Shown here in pieces: positions 29,804 to 39,350 of a stretch of DNA of 64,000 bases. Source of the DNA: Pseudomonas graminis (lineage in GTDB: Bacteria > Pseudomonadota > Gammaproteobacteria > Pseudomonadales > Pseudomonadaceae); contig NZ_CP053746.1 in assembly GCF_013201545.1 (NCBI RefSeq), positions 1,887,001 to 1,951,000 of the forward strand. The letters are read 5' to 3'. The position numbers were made by a program, and so were the translations under genes. Position 1 is the first letter of the stretch. Each line of letters begins with the position of its first letter. Under the pieces are notes generated by a model, which made no database searches, was not told the origin of the DNA, and was given only the letters and a program-made list of their open reading frames with translations.

Positions 29804-30082
29804 GGATAAACCTTCTTCCCTGGAAAGATGTAAGACGATGGAGCATAGCTTGTGGGGCCTTGCTGACTGGCGCAAGGAGCAATCCGCCGACAAGCGATGA
29901 TATTAATTGATGGCCTATCGCGATTAGCGCCATAAAACCGCCGCACGTGTTTCACGACCTCAACGCTTTGTGTATCTGTCGGTCTTTTAAGGCATTTCTT
30001 TATTAGCTATGGCACGGGGTTGATTAACCGCCGCGCAACTGGCGATAGTATTTGGGCGCCTCTTTCTATCAGGACTTCCTTC
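29804..30082. promoter_or_regulatory. Divergent promoter region of rfbB and the kinase-aminotransferase gene
   Basis: A 279-base, comparatively AT-rich region between divergent starts. TTGATT near 30018 followed 18 bases later by GATAGTATTT is a possible rightward promoter. No recognisable operator or RNA element was found. Confidence 0.35.
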
Positions 30083-33001
30083 ATGTCGCTTGACACCTTG
30101 ATTCGCCGCTCCAGCCTGCCATGCCCGGATGTCGGTGCCGCGCAGGCCGCCGAATGGCTGGCGACGTATTACGGGCTGTCGGGGACGTTGAAAGAGTTGG
30201 GTAGCCATCAGGACCGAAACTTCCTGGTGGACTGCGGTGACGGGCGACGTTTCGTCCTGAAGATCTGCCACGGAGATTACTCAACCACCGAACTTGCCGC
30301 GCAGCATGCGGCGCTGCGGCATTTGAGCCGCGAGTCGCCGGTGCGCGTCCCGGCGGTGATGCCGACGTTGAAGGGTGAGGACGTATTGACCGTCGATCAC
30401 AACGGCAACGCCGTGCACTTTCGCGTTCTGGAGTTTATCAACGGACAATCACTCGCCCACGTTGCGCACCTGAACCGGCACATTGTGACCGGGCTGGCGA
30501 AGCTCTGCGCCCGTGTCGACGTGGCGCTGGCGGGGTTCGAGCACGCCGGCCTGGATCGTGTTTTGCAATGGGACCCTCGCCACGCCTTTGCGTTGATCGA
30601 GCACTTGCTCCCGGTCATCCCCGATGCCGACAAGCGCGCCTGTATCGCCGAGGCCGCCGAGCAGGCCCAAGCCTATTTGCTGCCGCTGGTGGCGTCGCTG
30701 CCGGTGCAGGCGATCCACATGGACATCACTGAGTACAACGTGGTCTGGGCTCGAGATGCCCATCGCCAATGGCAGCTTCAAGGCCTGATCGACTTCGGGG
30801 ATCTGATCCGTACATGGCGCATCGCCGATCTTTCGGTGACCTGCGCCGCGCTGCTGCACCACGCCGAGGGCGATCCGTTTTTTATCCTGCCCGCCGTTCA
30901 GGCTTACCACCTCATTAATCCTCTTCAGACCGAGGAGCTGCTGGCGCTGTGGCCGTTGATCGTCGCGCGCTCGGCCGTGCTGGTCTTGGGCAGCGAGCAA
31001 CAGGCGAGCATCGAGCCGGAAAACACCTACATCCAGGCCAATCTGGCGAGCGAGTGGAACATTTTCGACGTCGCCACTTCCGTGCCGATTGCGCTGATGG
31101 AAGCGGCGATTCTCGACGCAGTAGGTGAATGGGAATCGGACGAAGAGCCCGAGCTGTTTTCGCCGCTGTTGCCGAGCTTGAGCAGGCAGGGTTTTACCCT
31201 CGTGGACCTGGGGGTGCTCAGCGAGCACTTTGTGGCTGGCAATTGGGAACAGAGCGGCATCGACGAGCAACTATTGAGAGAGGCTGCGCAAGCTCATGGG
31301 CTGGCCGCCAGTCGCTATGGCGAATACCGGCTATCGCGCACGTTGCCGGACAGCACAAAGGAGCCGGATACCTTCGCGTTGCATACCGAACTGTACATCC
31401 CCCACGGCACCGTTGTTCATGCGCCGTTTGCCGGAATCCTGCGCCACACCGCTGACGGCGCCTTGCAGCTGGTTGGCGCCGAGGTGAGCCTGCGTCTGTG
31501 GGGGGTACGTTCTGATTTTGATTCCGGCGTCGAGTTCGGCGCGGGGGACGTGATCGGGCAGGGCGGTGGCGCGTTGATCGTGCAGCTGTGTTCGGAGCCT
31601 GACGTGAGCCCGCCGTTGTTCACCACCCCGTCGCGGGCTCCCGCCTGGCGTTCGCTGTGCCCGTCACCCAAAGGGCTCCTGGGTTTCGATTGCGATGCGC
31701 CGGCGTTGGCCGATTCCGCCGCGCTGCTCGCCCGTCGCGACGCCAGCTTCGCCCGCTCTCAAAAGCATTATTACCAGGCCCCGCCGCAGATCGAGCGTGG
31801 CTGGCGCAACCACCTGATTGACCTGCAGGGCCGGTCCTATCTGGACATGCTCAACAACGTCGCGGTGCTTGGTCACGGCCATCCGCGCATGGCTGAGGTT
31901 GCGTCGCGGCAGTGGTCGCTGCTTAACACCAACTCACGCTTTCATTACGCGGCGATCGCCGAGTTTTCCGAGCGGCTGCTGAAGCTGGCGCCCGCCGGCA
32001 TGGACCGTGTATTTCTGGTGAACAGCGGCACCGAGGCAAATGATCTGGCGATTCGTCTGGCCTGGGCCTACAGCGGTGGCCGCGATGTATTGAGCGTGCT
32101 GGAGGCTTATCACGGCTGGTCGGTGGCGACCGATGCGATTTCGACATCCATCGCCGACAACCCGCAAGCCCTGAGCACGCGTCCCGACTGGGTGCACCCT
32201 GTGGTGGCGCCCAATACCTATCGCGGCGAGTTTCGTGGCGCGGACACTGCGCCGTTCTACCTGCGCAGCGTTGACGCGTATTTGAGCGCGCTAAAGGAGC
32301 AGGGGCGGCAAGTGGCGGGCTTCATCTGCGAGCCGGTGTACGGCAATGCCGGCGGAATCTCCCTGCCGCCGGGTTATCTGCAGCAGGTCTACGCCAGGGT
32401 CCGTGATCAGGGCGGCGTGTGCATCGCCGATGAAGTGCAGGTGGGTTATGGCCGCTTGGGCCAGTTCTTCTGGGGCTTCGAAGAGCAGGGCGTGGTGCCG
32501 GACATCATCACCATGGCCAAAGGCATGGGCAACGGCCATCCCCTCGGCGCCGTCATCACCCGCTGCGAGATCGCTGAGGCGCTGGAAGCCGAGGGCTATT
32601 TCTTTTCGTCGTCAGGCGGCAGTCCGGTGAGCTGCCGCATCGGCATGGCGGTGCTCGACGTCATGGAAGAAGAAAAGCTTTGGGAGAACGCCCGCGTGGT
32701 AGGCGGCTATTTCAAGGAACGTCTGCTCACGCTGATCGACAAACACCCGTTGGCCGGGGCTGTCCATGGCTCGGGGTTCTATCTGGGACTTGAGCTGGTT
32801 CGCGACCGTGAGACGCTGGAACCCGCAACCGAGGAAACGGCCTACTTGTGCGATCGTCTTCGTGAGCTGGGGATCTTCATGCAGCCTACGGGGGATTATC
32901 TGAACATCCTCAAGATCAAGCCGCCGATGGTGACCAGCCGTCGGAGCGTGGACTTCTTCGTCGACAGTGTGTCGAAGGTGCTGGGTGAACTGGAGAGCTG
33001 A
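30083..33001 (+). CDS. Trifunctional-looking fusion: APH-type kinase, M23-like domain, class III PLP enzyme
   Basis: A 972-residue cytoplasmic protein, start at 30083 (MSLDTLIRRSSLPCPD) after AGGACTTCCTTC. Residues about 20-330 form an aminoglycoside-phosphotransferase-type kinase (RNFLVDCGDGRRFVLKI, catalytic HMDITEYNVVW, metal-binding LIDFGDLIRT). About 430-540 resembles a peptidase M23/lipoyl-like beta domain (YIPHGTVVHAPFAG) but lacks an obvious zinc HxH. About 560-965 is a class III aminotransferase fold with DEVQVGYGRLG and the PLP lysine Lys813 in TMAKGMGNGHPLG. Family knowledge: kinase plus phospho-lyase pairs (hydroxylysine kinase/AGXT2L type) act in succession, so it may phosphorylate an amino alcohol or amino acid and then eliminate phosphate. 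Substrate unknown. Confidence 0.85.
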   Translation: MSLDTLIRRSSLPCPDVGAAQAAEWLATYYGLSGTLKELGSHQDRNFLVDCGDGRRFVLKICHGDYSTTELAAQHAALRHLSRESPVRVPAVMPTLKGEDVLTVDHNGNAVHFRVLEFINGQSLAHVAHLNRHIVTGLAKLCARVDVALAGFEHAGLDRVLQWDPRHAFALIEHLLPVIPDADKRACIAEAAEQAQAYLLPLVASLPVQAIHMDITEYNVVWARDAHRQWQLQGLIDFGDLIRTWRIADLSVTCAALLHHAEGDPFFILPAVQAYHLINPLQTEELLALWPLIVARSAVLVLGSEQQASIEPENTYIQANLASEWNIFDVATSVPIALMEAAILDAVGEWESDEEPELFSPLLPSLSRQGFTLVDLGVLSEHFVAGNWEQSGIDEQLLREAAQAHGLAASRYGEYRLSRTLPDSTKEPDTFALHTELYIPHGTVVHAPFAGILRHTADGALQLVGAEVSLRLWGVRSDFDSGVEFGAGDVIGQGGGALIVQLCSEPDVSPPLFTTPSRAPAWRSLCPSPKGLLGFDCDAPALADSAALLARRDASFARSQKHYYQAPPQIERGWRNHLIDLQGRSYLDMLNNVAVLGHGHPRMAEVASRQWSLLNTNSRFHYAAIAEFSERLLKLAPAGMDRVFLVNSGTEANDLAIRLAWAYSGGRDVLSVLEAYHGWSVATDAISTSIADNPQALSTRPDWVHPVVAPNTYRGEFRGADTAPFYLRSVDAYLSALKEQGRQVAGFICEPVYGNAGGISLPPGYLQQVYARVRDQGGVCIADEVQVGYGRLGQFFWGFEEQGVVPDIITMAKGMGNGHPLGAVITRCEIAEALEAEGYFFSSSGGSPVSCRIGMAVLDVMEEEKLWENARVVGGYFKERLLTLIDKHPLAGAVHGSGFYLGLELVRDRETLEPATEETAYLCDRLRELGIFMQPTGDYLNILKIKPPMVTSRRSVDFFVDSVSKVLGELES

Positions 33002-33026
33002 GCTGATTCACACGTCGAACATAGGT

Positions 33027-33038
33027 CGATATATATCG
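33027..33038. promoter_or_regulatory. Perfect palindrome upstream of agmatine deiminase
   Basis: CGATATATATCG, a 12-bp perfect palindrome, lies in the 161-base gap upstream of aguA, with an AT-rich TCGTCTATAACG segment further down that can act as a -10. It may be an operator for the aguA gene; this is speculative. Confidence 0.3.
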
Positions 33039-33162
33039 GTGTTTGCTGTCTTGGTGTGCGCCGAAAGCTCGATTAGTGTTTTTAAATCCGATTTTTATCG
33101 TCTATAACGTCTTCCTTATTTGGCCGTAGACGCCTTCGTCGTTTCATGGAGTTCTGATTACT

Positions 33163-34269
33163 GTGACCACTCTCAACAGCACCCCCCGCGCCGATGGCTT
33201 CTACATGCCTGCCGAGTGGGCGCCGCAAACGCAAACCTGGATGATCTGGCCCGAGCGTCCGGACAACTGGCGTCTGGGCGGCAAGCCGGTTCAGAACGAT
33301 CACGTTGCCGTGGCCAAGGCCATCGCCCGTTTCGAGCCCGTCACCGTTGGCGTCTCGGCCGCACAGTACGACAACGCCCGCGCACGGCTGGACGTACCCA
33401 ACATTCGCGTCGTCGAGCTGAGCAGTAACGACGCCTGGGTACGCGACTCCGGTCCGACCTTCGTCATCAACGACGCGGGCGAGGTTCGCGGCGTCAATTG
33501 GGGCTTCAACGCCTGGGGCGGTTTCGACGGTGGGCTATACGCGCCGTGGAACCTGGATGAACAGGTCGCCAGCAAAGTGTTGGAAATCGAGCGCTGCTCG
33601 CGCTACGTCACCGATGGGTTTGTGCTGGAAGGCGGCTCGATCCACGTCGATGGCGAGGGCACGCTGATCACCACGGAAGAATGCCTGCTCAACCGTAACC
33701 GCAACCCGCACTTGTCTCGCGAAGATATTGAAGCCGTGCTGCGCGATCACCTGTCGGTCGAAAAAATCATCTGGCTGCCGGATGGTTTGTACAACGACGA
33801 GACCGACGGGCATGTGGATAACTTCTGCTGCTACGTACGCCCCGGTGAAGTGTTACTCGCCTGGACAGATGATCCGAAAGACCCCAATTTCCCGCGCTGC
33901 CAGGCAGCCATGAAGGTGCTGGAAAATGCCCGCGACGCCAAGGGACGTCCGTTTGTCGTACACAAGATGCCGATCCCGGGTCCGCTGTATGCCACCGAAG
34001 AAGAGTGCGCCGGGGTTGATCAGGTGCACGGCAGTCAGGAGCGCAACCCATCGGTGCGTCTGGCCGGCTCGTACGTGAATTTTCTGATCGTTAACGGCGG
34101 CATCATTGCCCCGTGTTTCGACGATCCGATGGATGACACGGCCCGCAAGATCCTCCAGCAGTTGTTCCCGGAACACGAGGTGGTCATGGTTCCGGGCCGT
34201 GAAATGTTGCTGGGCGGCGGCAACATTCACTGCCTGACGCAGCAGCAACCGGCCCCCCATCGCAGCTGA
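33163..34269 (+). CDS. aguA: AguA, agmatine deiminase
   Basis: Converts agmatine to N-carbamoylputrescine in arginine/putrescine metabolism. The GTG at 33163 gives 368 residues, the family length. Catalytic residues are visible: [41 protein letters not shown] (His), and Cys357 in [10 protein letters not shown]. The usual partner aguB (N-carbamoylputrescine amidase) is not adjacent; the nitrilase-family gene at 40458 is a distant candidate for that reaction but is not obviously AguB. Confidence 0.95.
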   Translation: MTTLNSTPRADGFYMPAEWAPQTQTWMIWPERPDNWRLGGKPVQNDHVAVAKAIARFEPVTVGVSAAQYDNARARLDVPNIRVVELSSNDAWVRDSGPTFVINDAGEVRGVNWGFNAWGGFDGGLYAPWNLDEQVASKVLEIERCSRYVTDGFVLEGGSIHVDGEGTLITTEECLLNRNRNPHLSREDIEAVLRDHLSVEKIIWLPDGLYNDETDGHVDNFCCYVRPGEVLLAWTDDPKDPNFPRCQAAMKVLENARDAKGRPFVVHKMPIPGPLYATEEECAGVDQVHGSQERNPSVRLAGSYVNFLIVNGGIIAPCFDDPMDDTARKILQQLFPEHEVVMVPGREMLLGGGNIHCLTQQQPAPHRS

Positions 34270-34293
34270 GTTGGTTCGCTTCTTGCTGTCATC

Positions 34294-34320
34294 AAGCCCA
34301 TCAGACGATGGGCTTTTTTA
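34294..34320 (+). terminator. Terminator of aguA
   Basis: Stem AAGCCCATC / GATGGGCTT with an AGAC loop followed by TTTTT; 24 bases after the stop. Confidence 0.93.
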
Positions 34321-34448
34321 TGGGCGGACAGTTTCCAGTCGGTCGTAGGAAGATGGGATCCCAAGGCGCGGAATGGCTCGCGCCGGGTCGTCCGTCTGTA
34401 ACAAAAGCCCCGTAGATTTCGCAGTCCACGACATAAGAGGTTGTCCTT

Positions 34449-34679
34449 ATGAACGCAGGTCATGAGTTGCGAGTGACTCGAGGTTTTTCTGCGAGCAGTG
34501 AAGCACGGCAGATGATGGCGGACTGGTTACGGACGACCCGGATCCCGATGGAGCGCATGCCCGACGTGCAAGCGCTGGAGCAACGCGGTGATTTTCGAGA
34601 GATGCTCTCCAAGCGTTACCCCATCGGGCTGATCAACGACGCAGAGATCGAAGCAATGCTGGGCCTGCTTCATAGCTGA
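34449..34679 (+). CDS. Small hypothetical protein
   Basis: A 76-residue basic protein (MNAGHELRVTRGFSASSEAR...) with no signal peptide or membrane segment, predicted mostly helical. AGAGG precedes the ATG by eight bases. I do not recognise it. It has its own spacing between the aguA terminator and the oprD leader. A real but species-restricted gene is likely; the ending MLGLLHS is short and hydrophobic. Confidence 0.6.
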   Translation: MNAGHELRVTRGFSASSEARQMMADWLRTTRIPMERMPDVQALEQRGDFREMLSKRYPIGLINDAEIEAMLGLLHS

Positions 34680-34928
34680 CAAAGGTGTTGTGGGTGCGAC
34701 CACAGACACGGCCTGCCTCGGTTTGACTTTCATCAAATTGACACCCCGGCAGGCCGGGGATAGCATTCGCGGCCCCACCGCCTGTGGCCTAGCGCCATGT
34801 ACGTGCATCAGTAGTCCACTGCGATGATTCGTGCGGGCTTCCGGAACTGCTCCAGTTCCGGGGGACGCAACTGCCCACCCCGGGCATTTGCCACAGCGCG
34901 CGATTAATCTGCTCACAAGGACAACAAG
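34680..34928. promoter_or_regulatory. Upstream region of the OprD-family porin
   Basis: About 250 bases without a gene. It contains GC-rich inverted repeats such as CCCCGGC-AGG-CCGGGG near 34744 and TTTGACTTTCATCAAATTGAC upstream of it. A promoter is expected here, but I could not place it with confidence. Confidence 0.3.
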
Positions 34929-36197
34929 ATGAAACAGCGTATCGGCCTGCTCGCTCTGGGCATCCTTGCCGCCACTCACGCCATGGCGGACGGTCAGGCA
35001 GATTCCAAGGGCTTCGTCGAAGACAGCAGCCTGAAGATCAACCTGCGTAACGCCTACATCAATCGCGACTACAAAAACGGACCGCAGGACCGCTCGGAAT
35101 GGGGTCAGGCTTTCATGGCCGGCTACACGTCCGGTTTCACCCAGGGCGTGGTGGGTGTTGGCGTTGACGCCTTCGGTCTGTACGCAGCGCGTCTGGACGG
35201 TGGCAAGGGCAAGAGCGGCGCGGGCGGTATCGACTTCTTCAAACAGGGCGACAGCGGTAACGCGGCAGACGACCTGTCGCGCTTTGGCGGCGCGGTCAAA
35301 TTCCGGGTTTCCAATACCGAACTGAAATACGGCGACATGATGCCGGAGCTGCCAGTACTCAATTACGACAACTCGCGTCTGTTGCCTGAGTCCTACACCG
35401 GCACCATGATCACCTCCAAAGAGATCAAGGACCTCACGCTGGTGGCTGGCCGCTTCACCGCCGAGACCCGCAAGAGCGCCGAAGGCCGCGACAGCGGTGA
35501 TCTCAAGAGCATCAACGTTTACGGCGGCAGTTACAAATTCACCGAAGCCCTCAGCGCCGCGTTTTACGCCTCTGACGACGAAGACGTGCTGAAAAAGCAG
35601 TACGTGAACCTGAATTACGTTTGGGCGATGCCGAAAGATCAGTCGCTGACCTTCGACTTCAACGGCTACAAGACCAAACTGGACAAAGACTTCGCCGTCG
35701 ACGACGCCCGCGACAACAAGATCTGGAGCCTGGCGGCGACCTGGGCGGTGGGCATCCACTCGTTTACTCTGGCGCATCAGCGCAGCACCGGCGAGACCGG
35801 TTACACCTACGGCGGCTACCGCAACGCAGGCGGCACCGGCGATGGCGGCAATACCATCTATCTGGCCAACTCCTACTGGTCTGACTTCAACGGCAAAGAC
35901 GAGCGGTCGTGGCAGGTGGGCTATGGCGTGAACCTGTCCACCGTCGTGACTCCGGGCCTGAGCTACCGTGTGGCCTACGTACGCGGCGACAACATCGACG
36001 ACGGCAGCGACCGTGGGCGTGGCGAAGAGCGCGAACTGTTCAGCCAGTTGACCTACGTGGTCCAGAGCGGCCCGGTCAAAGACCTGTCGGTGCGCCTGCG
36101 TAACTCGTTCCTGCGCGTCTCCAACGACGTGGATCAGTACAACGTTGGCGGTAATGAAACGCGGATCTTCGTGGATTACCCGATCAACGTGTTTTGA
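34929..36197 (+). CDS. OprD-family outer-membrane porin
   Basis: Substrate-specific porin of 422 residues with signal peptide MKQRIGLLALGILAATHAMA. The mature chain starts with the family region SKGFVEDSSLKINLRNAYINRD and continues with beta strands alternating with loops, ending in IFVDYPINVF with terminal aromatic residue. Typical for amino-acid, peptide or aromatic-acid uptake; the subtype (OccD or OccK) cannot be read from sequence alone. CAAGGACAACAAG precedes the ATG. Confidence 0.92.
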   Translation: MKQRIGLLALGILAATHAMADGQADSKGFVEDSSLKINLRNAYINRDYKNGPQDRSEWGQAFMAGYTSGFTQGVVGVGVDAFGLYAARLDGGKGKSGAGGIDFFKQGDSGNAADDLSRFGGAVKFRVSNTELKYGDMMPELPVLNYDNSRLLPESYTGTMITSKEIKDLTLVAGRFTAETRKSAEGRDSGDLKSINVYGGSYKFTEALSAAFYASDDEDVLKKQYVNLNYVWAMPKDQSLTFDFNGYKTKLDKDFAVDDARDNKIWSLAATWAVGIHSFTLAHQRSTGETGYTYGGYRNAGGTGDGGNTIYLANSYWSDFNGKDERSWQVGYGVNLSTVVTPGLSYRVAYVRGDNIDDGSDRGRGEERELFSQLTYVVQSGPVKDLSVRLRNSFLRVSNDVDQYNVGGNETRIFVDYPINVF

Positions 36198-36232
36198 TGT
36201 TGATCGGCTGAAGAGCTGACTGATTTACCCTG

Positions 36233-36258
36233 ACGCCCCGGTCGCAAGATCGGGGCGT
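36233..36258 (+). terminator. Hairpin after the porin gene
   Basis: Stem of ACGCCCCGGTC and GATCGGGGCGT (one G-T pair) with a GCAA loop, 35 bases after the stop; the T-run is weak (TTCTGC). Confidence 0.65.
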
Positions 36259-36340
36259 TCTGCTATGAGCCTTCACCGAACTGGCGATCCAGCCTGCTCT
36301 CCCGCTACCATCGCCGCATCTCAATCCCTTCGGTTTCGCC

Positions 36341-37117
36341 ATGGCAATCGCTGCGCCACCCGACCTCACCGATACCGCCGTCCCCGTGCAACCTTTGTCA
36401 CGGACCTATCCACGCGGGTTGTACATCGAGCCCCATGAGCATGAGTGGGGGCAGGTGTTGTATGCGATGTCGGGCGTGATGTGGGTCGAGACCCCCAATG
36501 AAGCGCTGGTCGTGCCGCCGCAGCGTGCGGTCTGGCTGCCGCCCGGCGTGCCCCATGGCATCCGCGTGGTGTCGGATCTGGAAATGCGCAACATCTACCT
36601 GCGCCCGGCGCTCGCCCAAACCCTCGACGCCACGGTTCAGGTCCTGGAAGTAGGGCGCTTGTTGCGCGAATTGATCGTCGGTCTGGTGGCCGAGCAGGAC
36701 AAGGAGTCGGACTACTACGAGGCCGTGGTGAACCTGGCGTTGCTCGAACTCAAGCGCGCCCGGCGTTCACTGCTGAAAGTGCCGATGCCCGATGACAGCG
36801 ACCGCAGGCTGATGAGCGTGTGCCAGGCGGTGATGATCGAGCCGTCCATCGACGTCTCATTCGAGCAGCATGCCGAAAACGCCGGTGCCAGCGTGCGGAC
36901 GCTGTCCCGGCTGTTTCAGGCGGTGCTCGGCATGGGTTTCGCCGAATGGCGGCGTCAGGTGCAACTGGCGACCTCGGTGGCGGAGATCATCCAGGGCGTA
37001 CCGGTCAACGCCATCGCCCGTTCAATGGGGTATTCGCCGAGCAGCTTCAGCGACATGTTTCGCCGCGAACTGGGCATGGCGCCTTCCCAGTACCCGGTTG
37101 TAGATCCCGCTAGCTAG
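36341..37117 (+). CDS. AraC-family regulator with cupin sensor domain
   Basis: A 258-residue transcription regulator. The N-terminal cupin part shows YIEPHEHEWGQVLYAMSG and WLPPGVPHGIR; the C-terminal AraC HTH has two helices, NAGASVRTLSRLFQAVLGMGF and GYSPSSFSDMFRRELGMAPSQY. The ribosome site before the ATG is weak. It lies just upstream of a XapX gene and a dehydrogenase on the same strand (134-base gap), which it may regulate. Confidence 0.88.
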   Translation: MAIAAPPDLTDTAVPVQPLSRTYPRGLYIEPHEHEWGQVLYAMSGVMWVETPNEALVVPPQRAVWLPPGVPHGIRVVSDLEMRNIYLRPALAQTLDATVQVLEVGRLLRELIVGLVAEQDKESDYYEAVVNLALLELKRARRSLLKVPMPDDSDRRLMSVCQAVMIEPSIDVSFEQHAENAGASVRTLSRLFQAVLGMGFAEWRRQVQLATSVAEIIQGVPVNAIARSMGYSPSSFSDMFRRELGMAPSQYPVVDPAS

Positions 37118-37250
37118 CGCGCGCGGTGCTTCTGTCCGAAATTCAGAAGCTCTTGGCCGGTAGCGCCTGCCGACCCTCCTTACACTCTGGTCATCGCTTA
37201 ACGCAGTCGCGCCGCCATCGAGTCGCGCGTCCCACGCACCGGAGTCTGTC

Positions 37251-37424
37251 ATGAGCTACGTCATTTCCCTTGCCATCGGTATCGCCGTCGGTTTGCTGTA
37301 CGGCCTGCTGGATTTCCGTTCACCCGCACCGCCTTTGGTCGCACTGGTTGGCCTGCTCGGCATGCAAGCCGGTGAATGGCTGTGGCCGGTGGGCAAGCAG
37401 TTCTTGTCCAATCTGGCGTCCTGA
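37251..37424 (+). CDS. XapX-domain micro-protein
   Basis: A 57-residue membrane protein (MSYVISLAIGIAVGLLYGLL...) with two hydrophobic segments joined by FRSPAPPLVALVGLLGMQAGEW, the XapX (DUF1427) signature. It is too short for ordinary gene callers. GGAG sits nine bases upstream of the ATG. The dehydrogenase gene follows 38 bases later, so they are probably cotranscribed. Function of XapX proteins is unknown. Confidence 0.85.
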   Translation: MSYVISLAIGIAVGLLYGLLDFRSPAPPLVALVGLLGMQAGEWLWPVGKQFLSNLAS

Positions 37425-37462
37425 ATCGACGATTTTCCTTTCCCCACTCTGGATGAATCCAT

Positions 37463-38422
37463 ATGAAAGCTCTGCAATTTTCCCGCACCGGCGACCTGGC
37501 TGCGCTGGAAGTCGTCGATCTGCCCACGCCTGTCCCGGCGGCTGGCGAAGTTCTGGTGCAGATCAAGGCCGCAGGCCTGAACCCCAGCGACGTCAAAAAC
37601 GTCCTGGGTCGTTTCCCCTACACCACGATGCCTCGCATTCCGGGTCGTGACTTCGCGGGCGTTGTCGTTGAAGGCCCGCAGGAACTGATCGGCAAAGAAG
37701 TGTGGGGCACTGGCAAGGAAATCGGCTTTGTCCGCGACGGCTCCCACGCGGGCTACATCACCCTGTCGGCCAGAGGCGTGGCGATCAAACCGGCGTCGCT
37801 GACTTTCAGCCAAGCCGCCAGCCTGGGGGTTCCGTACACCACAGCGTGGGACGCGCTCGAGCGCAGCCTCGTGCAGGCTGGCACTCGGTTGCTGGTCATC
37901 GGTGCCAGTGGTGCAGTGGGGAGCGCCGCCATCGCATTGGCGAAGATACGCGGCGCCCAGGTGCTGGCAGCGGTGCGTAAACCGGACCAGCTGAAAGCGC
38001 TGCAAGAGCAAGGCTTCAACGCGATCCAGCTCGACAGGCCAGAAGACCTGGGCGCTCAAGTGAACGCGGTTTTTGCAGGCGGCGCCGACGTGATCTTCGA
38101 CACCACCGGCTTCTGGCTGCCGGCTTCTGTGCCTGCGTTGGCGCAATTCGGTCGCATCGCAATTATCGCCGCGCCAACGGACGGTCACGTGCAACTGCCC
38201 GCGCTGGCGCTGTACCGCAAGGGCGGTTCGGTGGTGGGGATCAACTCGCTGCTGTACGGCGTTGAAGCCTGCGCGCGGATGCTTGAGCAGTTCGGCAAAC
38301 AGTTCGACGACGGCACCTTGCCGCTGCCAACCGGCCTGATTGAATCGCCGCTGGAAGAAGGCCTGGCGCGTTACGCCGATGTGAATCAAGGCGGCGCTGA
38401 CAAGGTGATTTTGCTGCCGTGA
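37463..38422 (+). CDS. Zinc-type alcohol dehydrogenase/quinone oxidoreductase family protein
   Basis: MDR-superfamily NADPH oxidoreductase, 319 residues. N-terminal GroES-like domain (AAGLNPSDVKNVLGRFPY, PRIPGRDFAGVV) without the structural zinc cysteines, then a Rossmann domain with LLVIGASGAVGSAAI. This places it with quinone oxidoreductases rather than zinc alcohol dehydrogenases. It follows the XapX gene. Substrate unknown. Confidence 0.9.
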   Translation: MKALQFSRTGDLAALEVVDLPTPVPAAGEVLVQIKAAGLNPSDVKNVLGRFPYTTMPRIPGRDFAGVVVEGPQELIGKEVWGTGKEIGFVRDGSHAGYITLSARGVAIKPASLTFSQAASLGVPYTTAWDALERSLVQAGTRLLVIGASGAVGSAAIALAKIRGAQVLAAVRKPDQLKALQEQGFNAIQLDRPEDLGAQVNAVFAGGADVIFDTTGFWLPASVPALAQFGRIAIIAAPTDGHVQLPALALYRKGGSVVGINSLLYGVEACARMLEQFGKQFDDGTLPLPTGLIESPLEEGLARYADVNQGGADKVILLP

Positions 38423-38458
38423 CAGGCAAGCATGAGCGTTGGAGCAGGGCTGACCCGA

Positions 38459-39223
38459 TCACTGGACGGGTAGCCCTTTTAGATAGTCATGCTGGACGCG
38501 TTTGATCGACCCGTTTGACTGAAGCTTGCCGATCGCAGCCCTGAGCTTCTCGACCATCTGAGGGTCGCAATCCTTCGAGCACGCCAGATACAGGTCGGCG
38601 GTCATCAACGGCCTGCTCATCAACAGCGGCCGTTCGCTGATCTGCTTCCAGATGTAGAGCGTTTCCGGCACGCCGTTAAACCACGCATCCACCCGGCCCT
38701 TGAGCAACATCAGCGCCGGGTTCTCGCCGATCTTCAGCGGATAAATCTGAGCGGCTGAAAAACCTTCCTCACGTAACCGCGTCTCCTGTGCCGAGCCACT
38801 GCCGACGGCGATCATCTTGAAGGTCTGGCGCGCCTCTTCAAAACTGTCGACATGACGATCAAGGCTGAAAAACGCCCGGTCCATCGTCATCACCGGAGCG
38901 ATCCAGGTGAAGCTGTCTTCACGGCTTTGTGTGCGGGTCAGCGGCGCGATGAGCTTGTTGGTGCCCAGCATCACGTCCCGTTGCGCCCGTGGCCACGGAG
39001 GTGAGAGCAGGTGAGCGGAATACCCGGCCATTCCCATGGCCTGCAGGGTGATGTCGCCCGCTATCCCGTGCTGGTCACCCTGGCTGGCCATGGTCAGTGG
39101 CGGAGCCTCGGCCACGTACACGTCAACAAAAGGAAGTGCATACGCCATCGACGAGCACGCCAAGAGCGCACCGGCCGCGTAACGGATACAACAGGAAATC
39201 CATTTCATGGCAGTCATGCTCAA
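38459..39223 (-). CDS. Periplasmic solute-binding protein, SBP_bac_3 family (orphan)
   Basis: A 254-residue secreted binding protein with signal peptide (KWISCCIRYAAGALLACSSMAYA). The body has the family features of an amino-acid-binding protein, including PPWPRAQRDVMLGTNKLIAPL and AVGSGSAQETRLREEG. No permease or ATPase gene is beside it, unlike the cluster at 48000-51000, and the first-position ligand residues of the amino-acid subgroup are not obvious. Probable role: sensing or uptake of a small solute. It is convergent with the quinone oxidoreductase. Confidence 0.8.
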   Translation of the reverse strand: MSMTAMKWISCCIRYAAGALLACSSMAYALPFVDVYVAEAPPLTMASQGDQHGIAGDITLQAMGMAGYSAHLLSPPWPRAQRDVMLGTNKLIAPLTRTQSREDSFTWIAPVMTMDRAFFSLDRHVDSFEEARQTFKMIAVGSGSAQETRLREEGFSAAQIYPLKIGENPALMLLKGRVDAWFNGVPETLYIWKQISERPLLMSRPLMTADLYLACSKDCDPQMVEKLRAAIGKLQSNGSIKRVQHDYLKGLPVQ

Positions 39224-39350
39224 AGGGAATAGGGCGTCAATACAGGTCTTGTGCCTGGCTTGCTATCCAGTCTGGCATTGGTTAGTCGTCTCTGCCGGGC
39301 ACAGCGCGCATCCTGCGTAAGTTTCGGGGAAAAATTCGAGCAAAGGCGGA

